A stretch of DNA of 56,224 nucleotides from an uncultured Coriobacteriaceae bacterium (GCA_944320725.1 CALUIM010000019.1:1-56224); one strand, 5' to 3'. Positions 38,412-49,600 are shown, counted from the first letter of the stretch. The notes: generated by a model from the sequence alone, not told the origin. Program-made: numbers and translations.

Positions 38412-39302
38412 CTAATCGGCGTGGCGCTCGTCTCCACAGGGGCTCCAGGCGATGAACGCCCAGCGTACGATGCGCTCGTGATCGAGCATATAGGCGCCTT
38501 GGGGCTTGCCCTTCTCGCCGGGCTCGCCAGCGTGCGGGTTGGGCACCATGTGCTGCGCGATATAGCGCTCGAGCTCGGGCAGGCGGTCTTCGTTGCCGTG
38601 CTCGAGCATCCGGGCGAAATCGGCCACGCCGTCCTCGAGCGAATCGAAGGTGTCGCGGCGCGGCGATGCGATGTAGCTGAGCTCGGGGAAGCGCCCCTGG
38701 CCGATGAGGATGTTGAGCGCGTAGACATAGTCGCGGCTCTCGGTGACCGAGGCCCCGATGGCATGCATGATGTGGTGGTCGATACGCGGGCTCGAACCGG
38801 TTACGAGCGTGATGCAGCAGCGTCGCCGCGCCACGCGATCGAGCTTGACAAGCGCCGCGCCTAGATCGGACGTGGCGATCGACCTGCTGGCAAAGGCAAC
38901 GTCGACGCTCTTGGGCATGACGCCGGCAGCCTCCCAGGTATCGTCCCAGGCGAGAAGACGCCGCTCGATGCGGTCTTCGAGTCCATAGTGCGCCACACCT
39001 TCGCCCAGCACCTCGAGCATGCGCGGAGAAAAATCGCAGGCGAGCACCGGATGCCCCGCGCGGGCGAGCGGAATGGCGAGGGCGCCGGCACCGCAGCCCA
39101 TATCGAGGACACGCTCGCCCACTTTGAGCGCCGCATGATCGAGAAACGCCTGCGTATACGGGTGCGTTTCGCGCGGGCGGAAGTGCTTGGCGCGGCTGTC
39201 CCACCACGCGGGATCGTCGGGGCTACGCCGCGCCGCCTGAAGCGCCTTCCATTCCTCGTTCCAGTCGGTCTCGATGAGCGTGGCGTGCGTGCCGCTAGCC
39301 AT
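38412..39302 (-). CDS. Class I SAM-dependent methyltransferase
   Basis: 296 residues. The SAM-binding motif I is VLDMGCGAGALAIPLA (about 65-80), followed by HPVLACDFSPRML and a motif-IV-like SVDVAFASRSI. The N-terminus (WNEEWKALQAARRSPDDPAWWDSRAKHF) and the C-terminal part (HEDGVADFARMLEHG-like, then GAYMLDHERIVRWAFI) occur in a family common in anaerobes that often adjoins corrinoid or metal genes. The substrate is unknown. Gap of 7 bases to the upstream UPF0210 gene, so co-transcribed. Confidence 0.88.
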   Translation of the reverse strand: MASGTHATLIETDWNEEWKALQAARRSPDDPAWWDSRAKHFRPRETHPYTQAFLDHAALKVGERVLDMGCGAGALAIPLARAGHPVLACDFSPRMLEVLGEGVAHYGLEDRIERRLLAWDDTWEAAGVMPKSVDVAFASRSIATSDLGAALVKLDRVARRRCCITLVTGSSPRIDHHIMHAIGASVTESRDYVYALNILIGQGRFPELSYIASPRRDTFDSLEDGVADFARMLEHGNEDRLPELERYIAQHMVPNPHAGEPGEKGKPQGAYMLDHERIVRWAFIAWSPCGDERHAD

Positions 39303-39309
39303 GGCGCGC

Positions 39310-40674
39310 CTAGTTCTTGAGCGAGTTGAGCGGTGCGGGGAAACGGCCGCCGCGATGCGCGAACACCGTGCCAGCGTGCTCGTTCACCGGCATGATGGGC
39401 GCGCGGCCAAAGAGCCCACCGTATTCCACGGCGTCGCCCACGCCCTTGCCAATGGCGGGGATAATGCGCACCGCCGTTGTCTTGTTGTTGATGACGCCGA
39501 TGGCCATCTCGTCGGCGATGATGCCGGCGATGGCCTCTAGGGGCGTGTCGCCGGGAATGGCGATCATGTCGAGGCCCACCGAGCACACGCAGGTCATGGC
39601 CTCGAGCTTCTCGAGGGTGAGCGCGCCGGCTTCCATCGCCGCGATCATGCCGGCGTCCTCGGAGACGGGGATGAACGCGCCGGAAAGGCCGCCTACCGAG
39701 CTCGTTGCCATGACGCCGCCCTTCTTCACGCAGTCGTTCAGGAGCGCGAGCGCCGCCGTGGTGCCGGGGCCGCCGCAGGTGCCCACGCCGATGATCTCCA
39801 GGATGCGCGCCACCGAGTCGCCCACGGCGGGCGTCGGCGCGAGCGAGAGGTCGACGATGCCCTTTTCCACGCGCAAGCGGCGCGCGGCCTCGCGGCTCAT
39901 GAGCTCGCCGGCGCGCGTGATCTTGAAGGCGGTCCGCTTGATCTCCTCGGCCACCTCCATCATGCTCGCGTCTTCGGGGAGCTGCTCGAGTGCCGCCGCC
40001 ATAACGCCGGGACCCGAGACGCCCACGTTGATTACCGCATCGGCCTCGCCGGTACCGTGTACGGCACCCGCCATGAACGGCGAATCCTCAACCATGTTGG
40101 CAAAGACCACGAACTTCGAGGCGCCCACCGAGTCGGCATCGGCGGTGAGCTCGGCCGCGCGGCGCACGGTGTTCGCGCACATGAGGACGGCGTCCATGTT
40201 AATGCCGGCGCGCAGGCTTGCCACGTTCACGCTCGAGCATACGCGGCTCGTAGCGGCGAGCGCCTCCGGGATGCTCGCGATCAGGCGGCGATCGGCGTCG
40301 CCTGTGCCCTTGTGCACGAGTGCGGAGAAGCCGCCCAGGTAGTCGATACCCAGCGTCTCGGCGGCGCGGTCGAGGGCGTGGGCAAGCGGCGTGAGGTCCT
40401 CATCCGGGCATGCCGCTGCGATCTGCGCCACCGGCGTAACCGAGACGCGCTTGTTCACGATGGGGATGCCGTATTCGCGCTCGAGGTTCTGCGCGGTTTC
40501 TACCAGATGCTCTGCGGTGGTGGTCACGCGGTCGTAGACCTTGGTCGCCATGCGCTCGAGGTTCTCATCGGCGCAGCTCATGAGCGAGATGCCCATGGTG
40601 ATGGTGCGAATATCGAGATTCTGCTCGGCAACCATGCCGCGTGTTTCGGCAATCTCTGCAGGCGTGATGGCCAT
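39310..40674 (-). CDS. UPF0210 (DUF711/PFL-like) family protein
   Basis: 454 residues, full length for the family. Typical stretches: [95 protein letters not shown] and [12 protein letters not shown]. Crystal structures relate it to glycyl-radical folds, but its biochemical role is not established. It is usually preceded by an ACT-domain gene (UPF0237); none is present here, where metH lies upstream instead. TTGAAGGAGC precedes the ATG. A minus-strand TACAAT at about 40715 could be an internal -10 box. Confidence 0.94.
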   Translation of the reverse strand: MAITPAEIAETRGMVAEQNLDIRTITMGISLMSCADENLERMATKVYDRVTTTAEHLVETAQNLEREYGIPIVNKRVSVTPVAQIAAACPDEDLTPLAHALDRAAETLGIDYLGGFSALVHKGTGDADRRLIASIPEALAATSRVCSSVNVASLRAGINMDAVLMCANTVRRAAELTADADSVGASKFVVFANMVEDSPFMAGAVHGTGEADAVINVGVSGPGVMAAALEQLPEDASMMEVAEEIKRTAFKITRAGELMSREAARRLRVEKGIVDLSLAPTPAVGDSVARILEIIGVGTCGGPGTTAALALLNDCVKKGGVMATSSVGGLSGAFIPVSEDAGMIAAMEAGALTLEKLEAMTCVCSVGLDMIAIPGDTPLEAIAGIIADEMAIGVINNKTTAVRIIPAIGKGVGDAVEYGGLFGRAPIMPVNEHAGTVFAHRGGRFPAPLNSLKN

Positions 40675-40800
40675 AATGCTCCTTCAATCGTGCGAGTGAT
40701 GCTCGCGGCTATTGTATCGTGCGCGGCGCGCGGCGGCGCTCGCGGCGGATGGGAAGGCGAGAAGTTTCATCGTCTTGTGCCGCCGCGCACACCGGGCCGC

Positions 40801-43320
40801 TCAGCGCGTCGTCTCGGCAAAGCACGCCTCGGCAAGGCGTGCGGCCTCGGCGGCGTCTTTGGCGTAGTAGTCGGCGCCAATCTGGTGTGCGTAGTCGGGT
40901 GTGAGTACGGCGCCACCCACCATGACCTTGACGTTGGGCGCGGCGCACCGCAGCTGCTCGATGGTTGCAGCCATCGCGGGAACGGTGGTGGTCATGAGCG
41001 CGGAGAGGCCTACCAGGCGGGTATCGTGTTCGCGCACGCAGGCTACGATATCCTCTGGCGCCACGTCGCGGCCCAGGTCGAAGACCGTGTAGCCATAGTT
41101 CTCAAGCAGCATCTTCACGATGTTCTTGCCAATATCGTGAATGTCGCCGTGCACGGTAGCGAGGCAGACGGCGCCTTTGGTGGCGGCGGTGCTGCCCAGG
41201 TGCGCACGGATAACGTCGAACCCCGCCTTAGCGGCCTCGGCGGAGGCCATGAGCTGGGGGAGGAAGAGCGTTCCCGCATCAAAGCGGCGCCCCACCTCGT
41301 CGAGGGCGGGGATGAGGCGGGTATCGATGAGCTCGAGGGCATCAACGGTGTCCACGAGTGCCTCCACGGCGCGGCGCACCTCGGCGCGTCTGCCCGAGAT
41401 GACGAGATGCTCGATGCTGCCCTCGTCTGTTGCCGGTGCGGTTTCCGTCTGCGAGTGGCTGGTGGGCGCGGTGGGTGCTGGCTGCGCATAGGGGTCGGGG
41501 GCGTTTGCGTAGCGCTCGATGAACGCGGCCGATCCGGCATCTTCCCCGTTGAGCACACGGAAGCTGCGGATGACATCCATATAACGCGCGGAGCCGGGGT
41601 TGATGATGGGGGCGTCGAGGCCAGCGCCGAGCGCCGCGGCGAGAAACGTGGCGTTGAGCACCTCGCGTGCCGGCAGCCCGAAGCTCACGTTGGAAACGCC
41701 GAGGGTCGTCGCAACCCCGAGCTGCTGCTTGACGAGCGTGACGGCGCGCAAAATCTCGGCAACCTGCGCTTGGTTGGTCGAGGCGGTCATGACGAGGCAG
41801 TCGATGAGGATGCGCTCGCGGGGAATGCCGTAGGACTTAGCGGCATCGACGATGCGACGCGCAATGGCGAGGCGCGCTTCTGCCGTTGCGGGGATGCCCT
41901 CATCGTCGAGGGTGAGCCCGATGACGTTGGCGCCGTAGTGCGCCGCGATGGGCAGTACCGTCTCGAGGCTTTCCGCGGCGCCGTTTACGGAGTTGATGAT
42001 GGGTTTGCCGGGGTAGCGCCGGCACGCCGCCTCGATGGTAACGGAATCGGTTGCGTCGAACTGAACAGGCAGGGTGGTGCTCGCCTGGAGCTGCTCGCTC
42101 GCGCGCTGCATGAGATGTGTCTCGTCGAGCCCTGGCAGACCCACGTTGAGATCGAGGATATCGGCGCCTTGTTCTTGCTGGCTGATGGCTTGGCTTGCGA
42201 GGTAATCCATGTCCTCGCGGCGCAGCGCCTCTTGCAGGCGCTTCTTGCCGGTGGGGTTTAACCGCTCGCCGATGACGGCGATGCGGTGCTCGTGCGCGGG
42301 CAACGTGATGCAGCGCTGCGGGCTCGCCACCGTGAGCGCGGGCTCAATGCGGGGCATGTGCGGCGTGCGTTCGCGCACGAGCTCGGCGAGCAGGCGCGTG
42401 TAGGCCGGCGTGGTCCCGCAGCAGCCACCGATGATACTCGCGCCGTCTTCAACAATCTTGGCCACGGCGCGGGCGTATGTCTCGGGATCGATATCGAAGA
42501 CCGTCGTGCCCTGCTCGACGCGCGGAAGCCCGGCGTTTGCCTGCACCATGATGGGCTTGGCCGTCACAGCACGCATGCGTGCCACAAACGGCCGAATCTC
42601 GGCGGGGCCCAGTGAGCAGTTGATACCTACGGCATCGGCGCCAAGTGCGTCGAGGGTAGCGGCGGCTGCCTCGGGCGTGGCGCCCAGGAAGGTGCGGCCG
42701 TCGGCCTCGAAGGTCATCGTGGCCAAAATGGGCAGACGGGTTTGCTCCTTTGCAGCGAGCAGGGCGGCGCGCGCCTCGGCAAGGTCGGCCATGGTCTCGA
42801 TGATGAGGAGATCGGCCCCGGCATCTGCAGCAGCACGTGCCTGTTCGGCGAAGAGGTCATACGCCTCGTCGAACGAGAGCGTTCCCAGCGGACGCAGGAG
42901 ACTCCCCGTGGGGCCGATGTCGCCGGCAACGTAGCGGGCACCCGCCTCGCGCGCCCGCGCTACCGCGGCGGCGAAGACGTCGGCCACGCGCGCGGCGTCG
43001 CCGAGCTTGAGCGCGTTGGCACCGAAGGTATTGGCGGTGATGACCTCGGCACCTGCTGCCACATAGGCTTCGTGGATGGCGCGCACCTGCTCGGGATGCG
43101 TGATCGAGAGCAGCTCGGGTCGCTCGCCCACGGCCATGCCTGCAGCCTGGAGCATGGTGCCCATGGCGCCATCGATCACGAGATAGCTGCGTCCCTCGAG
43201 CGCAGCACGGAGGTCGGCGTCTTTGATGCGCAGCGTATCGAGGGTGCGGGGCTTCCAGGTGCTACCTGCGCGCAGCTGCGCGGTGAGCGGTGCGGCAAGT
43301 GCGGCATTCGTGGTGCTCAC
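40801..43320 (-). CDS. metH: Cobalamin-dependent methionine synthase (lacks activation domain)
   Basis: 839 residues from GTG at 43320 (AAAGGAG upstream), overlapping the activation-protein stop by GTGA. Domains in order: homocysteine-binding barrel (GTMLQAAGM, GINCSLGP, zinc ligands in GGCCGTTP), pterin-binding domain (VIGERLNPTGKKRLQEAL, ADILDLNVGLPG), cap (near 630-700) and corrinoid domain with the DxHxxG motif (GDIHDIGKN, cobalt ligand H728). It transfers a methyl group from methyltetrahydrofolate to homocysteine. The reactivation domain of E. coli MetH is missing and is encoded by the upstream gene. Confidence 0.96.
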   Translation of the reverse strand: MSTTNAALAAPLTAQLRAGSTWKPRTLDTLRIKDADLRAALEGRSYLVIDGAMGTMLQAAGMAVGERPELLSITHPEQVRAIHEAYVAAGAEVITANTFGANALKLGDAARVADVFAAAVARAREAGARYVAGDIGPTGSLLRPLGTLSFDEAYDLFAEQARAAADAGADLLIIETMADLAEARAALLAAKEQTRLPILATMTFEADGRTFLGATPEAAAATLDALGADAVGINCSLGPAEIRPFVARMRAVTAKPIMVQANAGLPRVEQGTTVFDIDPETYARAVAKIVEDGASIIGGCCGTTPAYTRLLAELVRERTPHMPRIEPALTVASPQRCITLPAHEHRIAVIGERLNPTGKKRLQEALRREDMDYLASQAISQQEQGADILDLNVGLPGLDETHLMQRASEQLQASTTLPVQFDATDSVTIEAACRRYPGKPIINSVNGAAESLETVLPIAAHYGANVIGLTLDDEGIPATAEARLAIARRIVDAAKSYGIPRERILIDCLVMTASTNQAQVAEILRAVTLVKQQLGVATTLGVSNVSFGLPAREVLNATFLAAALGAGLDAPIINPGSARYMDVIRSFRVLNGEDAGSAAFIERYANAPDPYAQPAPTAPTSHSQTETAPATDEGSIEHLVISGRRAEVRRAVEALVDTVDALELIDTRLIPALDEVGRRFDAGTLFLPQLMASAEAAKAGFDVIRAHLGSTAATKGAVCLATVHGDIHDIGKNIVKMLLENYGYTVFDLGRDVAPEDIVACVREHDTRLVGLSALMTTTVPAMAATIEQLRCAAPNVKVMVGGAVLTPDYAHQIGADYYAKDAAEAARLAEACFAETTR

Positions 43321-44135
43321 AGGGACTCCTTTGCAGATGATGGGGCGCGCCAGCAAGTCTCGCCCCGTGCGCGGAAGGCGCAGCCGGCGCGAACGGTGCA
43401 GCCGTCGCAGCGTGCGATTGCGGCATCGTGTGGCGGCGTACCCTCAAAGAGGCCGATGATGGCGGTGACGCTCTTGGTGGGAATCATGAGGTTCGTAGGC
43501 GCGAGCGTGATACCCAGCGTGCGCTGCGCGTCGAGCGCATCGATGAGCGCGCGCTGGTCGGTAAGCGGGCAGTCGCCGTATCCGCAGGAAAATCGCGTGC
43601 CGCCTGTGAGGCCGTATTCGCTGGCCGCGCGTTTCACCTCGGCATCGACCGCATCGGCCGTGGCCTCAACGAGCGCGGTGCAGGCGGCGTCGCCCACGGC
43701 TGCCGCAACGGGGCCCTGCGCGGCGAGCGCCCGCAGGCGCCGCTCGCTCTCCATGCCAAGTGTGACCGCCAGCACGGCGGCGGCGCGGGCATCTTTGAGG
43801 CGACGGTAGGCATCGCGGCCATGGAGCTCGACGGCCGATCCGGCAAGGCGAATGCAGGGAGCACCGTGGGCGTCGACGGCGGGCACAACGGAGAAGACGC
43901 GCCGTGCGCCGCGGGGCTCGAGCGCGCGCTCAAGCTCGCCGGTAATCTGCTCGATGCGCTGTGCAAGCGCGTCATCGATCTTCTGGCCCCGATACCCTAA
44001 GTAGCGGAGCACCTCAGCGCGGTCGATTGCGATACCTGTGGGGCCACCCGCGGCGCGCGTGGTCAGGCGGTAGCGCGCCGGCGTAGCGAGCGCATCGGGC
44101 ACAGGGCGCATGTGGTGCGACACGGTGGCGATCAC
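43317..44135 (-). CDS. Stand-alone methionine synthase activation-domain protein
   Basis: 272 residues from GTG at 44135, which overlaps the metF stop by GTGA; an ATG at 44111 is the alternative start. The core FSCGYGDCPLTDQRALIDAL, LGITLAPTNLMIPTKSVTAIIG matches the MetH activation domain that re-methylates oxidised cobalamin with SAM and an electron. The C-terminal tail has four cysteines (CDGCTVRAGC, then C nine residues on), a spacing that could bind an iron-sulfur cluster as electron source. It overlaps metH by 4 bases, implying coupled synthesis of the two halves. Confidence 0.88.
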   Translation of the reverse strand: MIATVSHHMRPVPDALATPARYRLTTRAAGGPTGIAIDRAEVLRYLGYRGQKIDDALAQRIEQITGELERALEPRGARRVFSVVPAVDAHGAPCIRLAGSAVELHGRDAYRRLKDARAAAVLAVTLGMESERRLRALAAQGPVAAAVGDAACTALVEATADAVDAEVKRAASEYGLTGGTRFSCGYGDCPLTDQRALIDALDAQRTLGITLAPTNLMIPTKSVTAIIGLFEGTPPHDAAIARCDGCTVRAGCAFRARGETCWRAPSSAKESL

Positions 44136-45001
44136 CGTCCGAGCGCTTCCATGGCGGCGCGCGCCACCGAGGGGCGGTTCATCGTATAGATGTGCAGGCC
44201 GTCGACACCGTGGTCCTGCAGGTCCTCGAGCTGGCGGCACGCGTAGTCGAGCCCTGCGGCGGTGAGGCTTGCGGGGTCGTCTTCAAAGCGGGCGAGCAGC
44301 TTGATCACCGGCGAGGGCAGCGATGCTCCGCACATGAAGACCATGCGGCTTACCTGCTGCTTGCTCATGAAGGGCATGATGCCGCAGGTGATGGGTACGG
44401 TGATGCCGGCGGCATCGGCGAGCTCGCGGAACCGGTAGAAGTAATCGTTATCAAAGAAGAGCTGCGTGACGAAGAAGCTTGCGCCGGCATCTTGCTTGAG
44501 GCGCAGGTGCCGTACGCTCTCGGCGAGGTCGTCGCATTCGATATGCCCCTCGGGATAGGCCGCGGCGCCCACGCAGAAGCCCGCCTCAACGAGCGCGGGG
44601 ATGAGGTCGGAGGCGTACGTGAAGTCGCCCGTTATCGTACCTTCGGCATCCTGCGGGCGGTCACCGCGCAGGGCGAGGACGTTCTCAACACCCGCCGCGC
44701 GATATGCGTCGATGCGGCTGGCGAGCTCTGCGCGGGTTTGGCCAATGCAGGTGATATGCGCCACCGAGCTGGTACCGAACTCGTGCGAAATCATGGAGGC
44801 GATCTCGGCCGTGGCGCCCGAGTTGCCCGAGCCGCCCGCCGAGCAGGTCACACTGATGAAGTCGGGGTGCAGCGCACAGAGGGCACGGGAGGCGTCGCGT
44901 GCGCGGTCGAGCGTGAGCTCGCCTTTGGGCGGGAACATCTCAAACGAGACGGGGATGGTGCCGGCGTCATGTGCCTGGGCGAAGATCGAGTCGATGCGCA
45001 T
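44132..45001 (-). CDS. metF: 5,10-Methylenetetrahydrofolate reductase
   Basis: 289 residues. Barrel motifs: PVSFEMFPPKGE (catalytic Glu), FISVTCSAGGSGN, HITCIG, VLALRGDRP, GAAAYPEGHIE and FFVTQLFFDN. It makes methyltetrahydrofolate, the methyl donor for the MetH encoded two genes downstream. GAGGAGGCC precedes the ATG. First gene of metF - activation protein - metH. The 118 bases upstream carry a hairpin but no S-box-like riboswitch I can recognise. Confidence 0.96.
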   Translation of the reverse strand: MRIDSIFAQAHDAGTIPVSFEMFPPKGELTLDRARDASRALCALHPDFISVTCSAGGSGNSGATAEIASMISHEFGTSSVAHITCIGQTRAELASRIDAYRAAGVENVLALRGDRPQDAEGTITGDFTYASDLIPALVEAGFCVGAAAYPEGHIECDDLAESVRHLRLKQDAGASFFVTQLFFDNDYFYRFRELADAAGITVPITCGIMPFMSKQQVSRMVFMCGASLPSPVIKLLARFEDDPASLTAAGLDYACRQLEDLQDHGVDGLHIYTMNRPSVARAAMEALGR

Positions 45002-45027
45002 GATGGCCTCCTCGTGGTAACTAAATG

Positions 45028-45052
45028 AGGCTCCCCGGTGTTCGGGGAGCCT
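45028..45052. terminator. Hairpin between gltD and metF
   Basis: A perfect 10-bp stem AGGCTCCCCG / CGGGGAGCCT with a 5-base loop. On the minus strand it follows gltD by 67 bases and is followed by TCATTTAG, a weak T-run. It probably ends gltBD transcription. Confidence 0.6.
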
Positions 45053-45119
45053 TCATCATAGCTGTTCGCGAGGTGCCTGTGTTCTGCGCATCTCAAGGAT
45101 GACAGGCGTGTTTCGCCCG

Positions 45120-46601
45120 TTACAAACCGAGCGCCTCGGCAACCGTCTGGGCGCATGCCATGGCATCGGCGATGGCAGAGACCACCAGCGAGGACCCGGT
45201 GCGCGCATCGCCGCACGCAAAAATCGCGGGCCCGTCTGCGTTGCCGTGTGTTACGCACCGGTAGCCGTCCTCGGCAAGCTGGGGCCGCGCGCGGCCGCGC
45301 TCGGCACCCGTCACGGCGATATCGAAGGCGTCGAGGACGGTGGTTTCTGGCCCGGTAAATCCGCAGGCAACGAGTACGAGCTGCGCCGGCAGCGTCTCCT
45401 CGGTGCCCGGCACGCGCTCGGGGCGCCCGTCGCGCCAGGCAACGCGCGCCACCGTCACGCCGCATACCGCGCCCTGCTCGTCAACCTCAACGCGCAGCGT
45501 GTCGGTGTTCCAGCGGCGCATCTCGCCTCCCATAAGCGCGATGGCCTCTTGCTGGCCGTAGTCGGTCTTCTTGACCGCCGGCCACTGCGGCCAAGGGTTC
45601 GAAGCGGCCCGCTCTTGGGGCGGCTCGGGCATGATCTCGAGCTGGCGGACGCTGCGCGCGCCTTGCCGCACCGCGGTGCCGGCGCAGTCGTTTCCCGTGT
45701 CGCCGCCGCCAATAATCACGACGTCGCTCCCCGCGGCGCTTATCGCCGGCGTTGTCGCGTCGAGCAGCGAGCGCGTGGCGCACGTAAGATAGTCGACGGC
45801 CAAGACCACGCCTGCGGCATCGCTGCCGGGGGCGGCAAGGCGGCGTGCGTCGCGGGCGCCGGCGGCGATGATCACAGCATCCGAGGCGGCGCGTATCGTA
45901 TCTGCGCAGCGCCGCTCACGTGCATCGACGCCAAGTTCGAAGGTGATTCCCAGCTCGCGCATCAGTGCAACACGGCGCTCAATCACGCGCTTCTCGAGCT
46001 TCATGTTGGGGATGCCGTACATGAGCAGGCCGCCCGGGCGGTCTGCCCGCTCATACACGCATACCCGCGCACCGCGCCGCGCAAGCTCCCAGGCGGCCGC
46101 CAGACCAGCGGGCCCCGAGCCCACGATGCCCACACGGGGCGCGTTGGCGCCTGCGGGCGCGAAGCGCTGCGGCCCGCCGTGCGCCCATTCGTAATCGGAT
46201 ATGGCGCGCTCGGTGTCGTGGATGGCCGTGGGCTCGCCATCGATTGAACCCAAGTTGCATGCCGCCTCGCAAAGCGCCGGGCACACGCGGCTCGTGAACT
46301 CAGGCATGGGGCTTGTAAGCGCCAGGCGCGCGGCAGCCTCGTCCCAGAGGCCGCGCCATACAAGGTCGTTCCACTCGGGGATGAGGTTGTGCAGCGGGCA
46401 CCCGCTGGGGCGGGCTGGGCCAAACGAGTATCCTGCCTGGCAAAAGGCCACACCGCACATCATGCAGCGGCTCGCCTGCCGGCGATGCCCCTCGTTGTCG
46501 AGCTCTTGGTAGAGAGGTTCAAAATCCCGCACGCGCTCCTCAACTGCTCGTGCGCGGTGGGTCTCTCGTTGTTGCGTTAGAAATGCTCCGGGCTTTCCCA
46601 T
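45120..46601 (-). CDS. gltD: Glutamate synthase, small (NADPH) subunit
   Basis: 493 residues from ATG at 46601, five bases after the gltB stop, with GGGGAGG upstream at good spacing. N-terminal cluster cysteines: CMMCGVAFC, then GCPLHNLIPEWN, then VCPALCEAACNLG. Two Rossmann folds follow (VGIVGSGPAGLAAAWELA for FAD, VVIIGGGDTGNDCAGTA for NADPH) and the closing GDARTGSSLVVSAIADA. It passes electrons from NADPH to GltB. Confidence 0.97.
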   Translation of the reverse strand: MGKPGAFLTQQRETHRARAVEERVRDFEPLYQELDNEGHRRQASRCMMCGVAFCQAGYSFGPARPSGCPLHNLIPEWNDLVWRGLWDEAAARLALTSPMPEFTSRVCPALCEAACNLGSIDGEPTAIHDTERAISDYEWAHGGPQRFAPAGANAPRVGIVGSGPAGLAAAWELARRGARVCVYERADRPGGLLMYGIPNMKLEKRVIERRVALMRELGITFELGVDARERRCADTIRAASDAVIIAAGARDARRLAAPGSDAAGVVLAVDYLTCATRSLLDATTPAISAAGSDVVIIGGGDTGNDCAGTAVRQGARSVRQLEIMPEPPQERAASNPWPQWPAVKKTDYGQQEAIALMGGEMRRWNTDTLRVEVDEQGAVCGVTVARVAWRDGRPERVPGTEETLPAQLVLVACGFTGPETTVLDAFDIAVTGAERGRARPQLAEDGYRCVTHGNADGPAIFACGDARTGSSLVVSAIADAMACAQTVAEALGL

Positions 46602-46606
46602 GGGTC

Positions 46607-49600
46607 TCACGCCTCCCCGGTGATGCTGTCGAGTGGTTTGCCGGTTACGATCTCGAATGCGCGTGTAACGGCGCGCTCGTGTGCAAGGCCTGCCGCCTCG
46701 CCCTCTTCGATGAGGGCGACCACGCGCTCATAGGCCTCGGGTACAACTTTCACAAAATGGTGCGCGATGTCGTCGAAGCGGTAGAGCAGCTTGATGCCGC
46801 GCGGGCTGCTTGTGGCCTCGGCGTGGGTCTCGATGAGGTGGCGAATCTCGGTGAGCTCCTCGGGCGTGGGCTGTTTCAGCTCGACGGTATCGGTGTTGCA
46901 GCGCTTCGCAAGCGTGCCCAGCTCGTCATAGACATAGGCGACACCACCCGTCATGCCGGCGGCGAAGTTTGCGCCAACCTCGCCTAAGACAAGCACCACG
47001 CCGCCGGTCATGTATTCGCATCCGCAGCTCCCCACGCCCTCAACAACGAGCGTGGCACCCGAGTTGCGCACGGCAAAGCGCTGCCCGGCGAGGCCGTTCA
47101 CATAGCCTCTGCCGCTTGTGGCGCCAAAGAAGGCAACGTTGCCCACGATGACGTTCTCGTCGAACTTGTAGGTGGCGGTCTTGGGCGGGCGCACGGAAAT
47201 CACGCCGCCCGAGAGCCCCTTGCCCACGTAGTCGTTGGCGTCGCCCCGCACGTTGAGCGTGATGCCGCGTGGCAAAAACGCGCCGAAGCTCTGGCCGGCC
47301 GAGCCGGCACAATCGATCACGATGGAGTTATCGGGCAGTCCCTCGGGGTGCGCCGCGGTGACCGCATGGCCAAGCATCGTGCCCACGCAGCGATCGACAT
47401 TGTCTACGTCGGCGGCGAAGTGCACGGGTGCGAGGTTCGTACGGGCCCGTTCGGTAAGCGGGATGAAGAGCGTCGCGTCGAGCGTGCGGTCGAGGTCGAG
47501 GTGTGCGCGCATCTCGGGCAACATGTGGCGCGCATCGGAGCCGGGGATATGCGCGCCAAACTCGCAGGTGCCTGCAGCAAGCAGCGGCGTAAGGTCAACG
47601 AGGTTCGCCTTCCAGTTGCCGGGAACCGGCACCTGCTTGAGGCACTCGGGATGCCCCGCCATCTCGGGAATCGAACGGAATCCGAGGCGTGCCATGATAG
47701 GGCGCAGCTGCCGCGCCACGAAGCGCATAAAGCGCTCCACATGCTCGGGCTTGCCGGCAGAATGCCCGCGCAGCCGGCAGTTTTGCGTGGCGATGCCCGC
47801 CGGGCAGGTGTCTTGGTGGCAGTCGCGCTGCATGAGGCAGCCCATGGCGATGAGCGGGCAGGTGGCGAAGCCAAACTCCTCGGCACCCAGCAAGCAAGCA
47901 ACCGCGACATCGGTGCCGTCCATGAGCTTGCCGTCCGCCTCGAGCACCACGCGGGACCTGAGACCGTTTTGCAACAGCGTTTGCTGCGTCTCGGCGAGTC
48001 CGAGCTCGAGCGGCAGGCCGGCGTGCCAGATGGAATCGCGCGGCGCAGCGCCCGATCCGCCGTTATGGCCCGAGATGAGAATCTTGTCGGCCGCGCCCTT
48101 CGCCACACCGGTGGCGATGGTGCCCACGCCGGTCTCGCTCACGAGCTTCACGCTCACGCGGGCCTGCGGGTTGGCGCATTTAACGTCGTAGATGAGCTCG
48201 GCGAGGTCTTCGATGGAGTAGATGTCGTGGTGCGGCGGCGGCGAGATGAGGCCGATGCCCGGCGTCGAGCGGCGCACCTCGGCCACCCAGGGGTAAACCT
48301 TGCCGCCGGGCAGATGGCCACCCTCGCCGGGCTTGGCGCCCTGCGCCATCTTGATCTGGATTTCGGTTGCAGAGGCGAGGTAGCGGCTGGTAACGCCAAA
48401 GCGGCCCGATGCCACCTGTTTGATGGCGGAGTTTGCCGAGTCGCCGTTGGCGCGCGGTGTCTCGCGCCGCGGGTCCTCGCCGCCCTCGCCAGAGTTCGAG
48501 CGGCCGTGCAGGCGGTTCATGGCAATCGCCATGCACTCGTGCGCCTCGCGGCTAATCGAGCCAAAGCTCATGGCGCCCGTGTTGAAGCGCTGCACGATGC
48601 TCTCTTCCGATTCCACCTCATCGAGCGGGATGGGTGTGCGTCCCGCCTCATCGAAATCGATAAGATCGCGCAGGCGCACGGCGCGGCCCGGGCGGCGAAG
48701 ATGCGCGCTGTAGGCTAGGAAGTCATCGTAGGAATCGGCGCGCACGGCCTGTTGGAGCAGGTAGATGGTTTCGGGGTCGATGAGATGGTCCTCGCCGCCG
48801 GCAGGACGCCACTTCGTGAGGCCCAAGCTGGGAAGCTCATGTGGCGCGCTCGAGCGCGCGAGCCCGTCTGCCGCATCGGCGCGTTCGAGAAGCTCACGCT
48901 CGATATCGGCAACACTTAGGCCGCCTACGCGCGAGACCGTGCCCGTAAAGTAGCGCTCGACAACCTCGCGGGAGAGCCCCACCGCCTCGAAGATCTGGGC
49001 GGAGTGATAGCTCTGGGCGGTCGAGATACCCATCTTGGACATGATGGAAACCATGCCTGCTACCAATGCGTGGTGGTAGCGCGCGATGCCCTCGGCTGCC
49101 ATGAGAGGCGATCCGTCCTGCTCGGTGAGCGCGCCCCGCGCGGCAAGATCCTCGATGAGCGCATGCGCCATATACGGATAGATGCCGCTTGCGGAGTAGC
49201 CCACAAGCGCCGCCATGTCGTGCGCGGAGAGCGCATCACCAGTCTCGACGACGATATCGGCGAAGGTGCGCAGTCCCGACGCGATGAGGTGGTTGTGCAC
49301 GGCGGCAACTGCCAGCAAGGATGGAATGGGAACCTCGTTTATTTTCGCGCGGTCCGAGAGCACGATGATGTTCACGCCTTCCCGCACGGCGTGCTCAACG
49401 CGGGCGGTGAGCGCCTCGAGGGCGCGCTCGAGGGCACCCTCACCCGTGCGCTCGAAGACGGCACAGAAGCGTTCGGCCTTGAAGCCTGTACGGTCGATGG
49501 TGCTAATCGCCTCGAACTGCTCGCGCGTGAGCACAGGCGTGTTCAGCCGGATGAGCCGGCACGCGCTGCGCGCATCTTCGAGCAGATTGGCATGGTTGCC

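Noticed and set aside
37876-39207. 443-codon minus-strand frame
   Set aside because: The first two thirds are a frame-shifted shadow of the methyltransferase. The real gene starts at the GTG at 38337.
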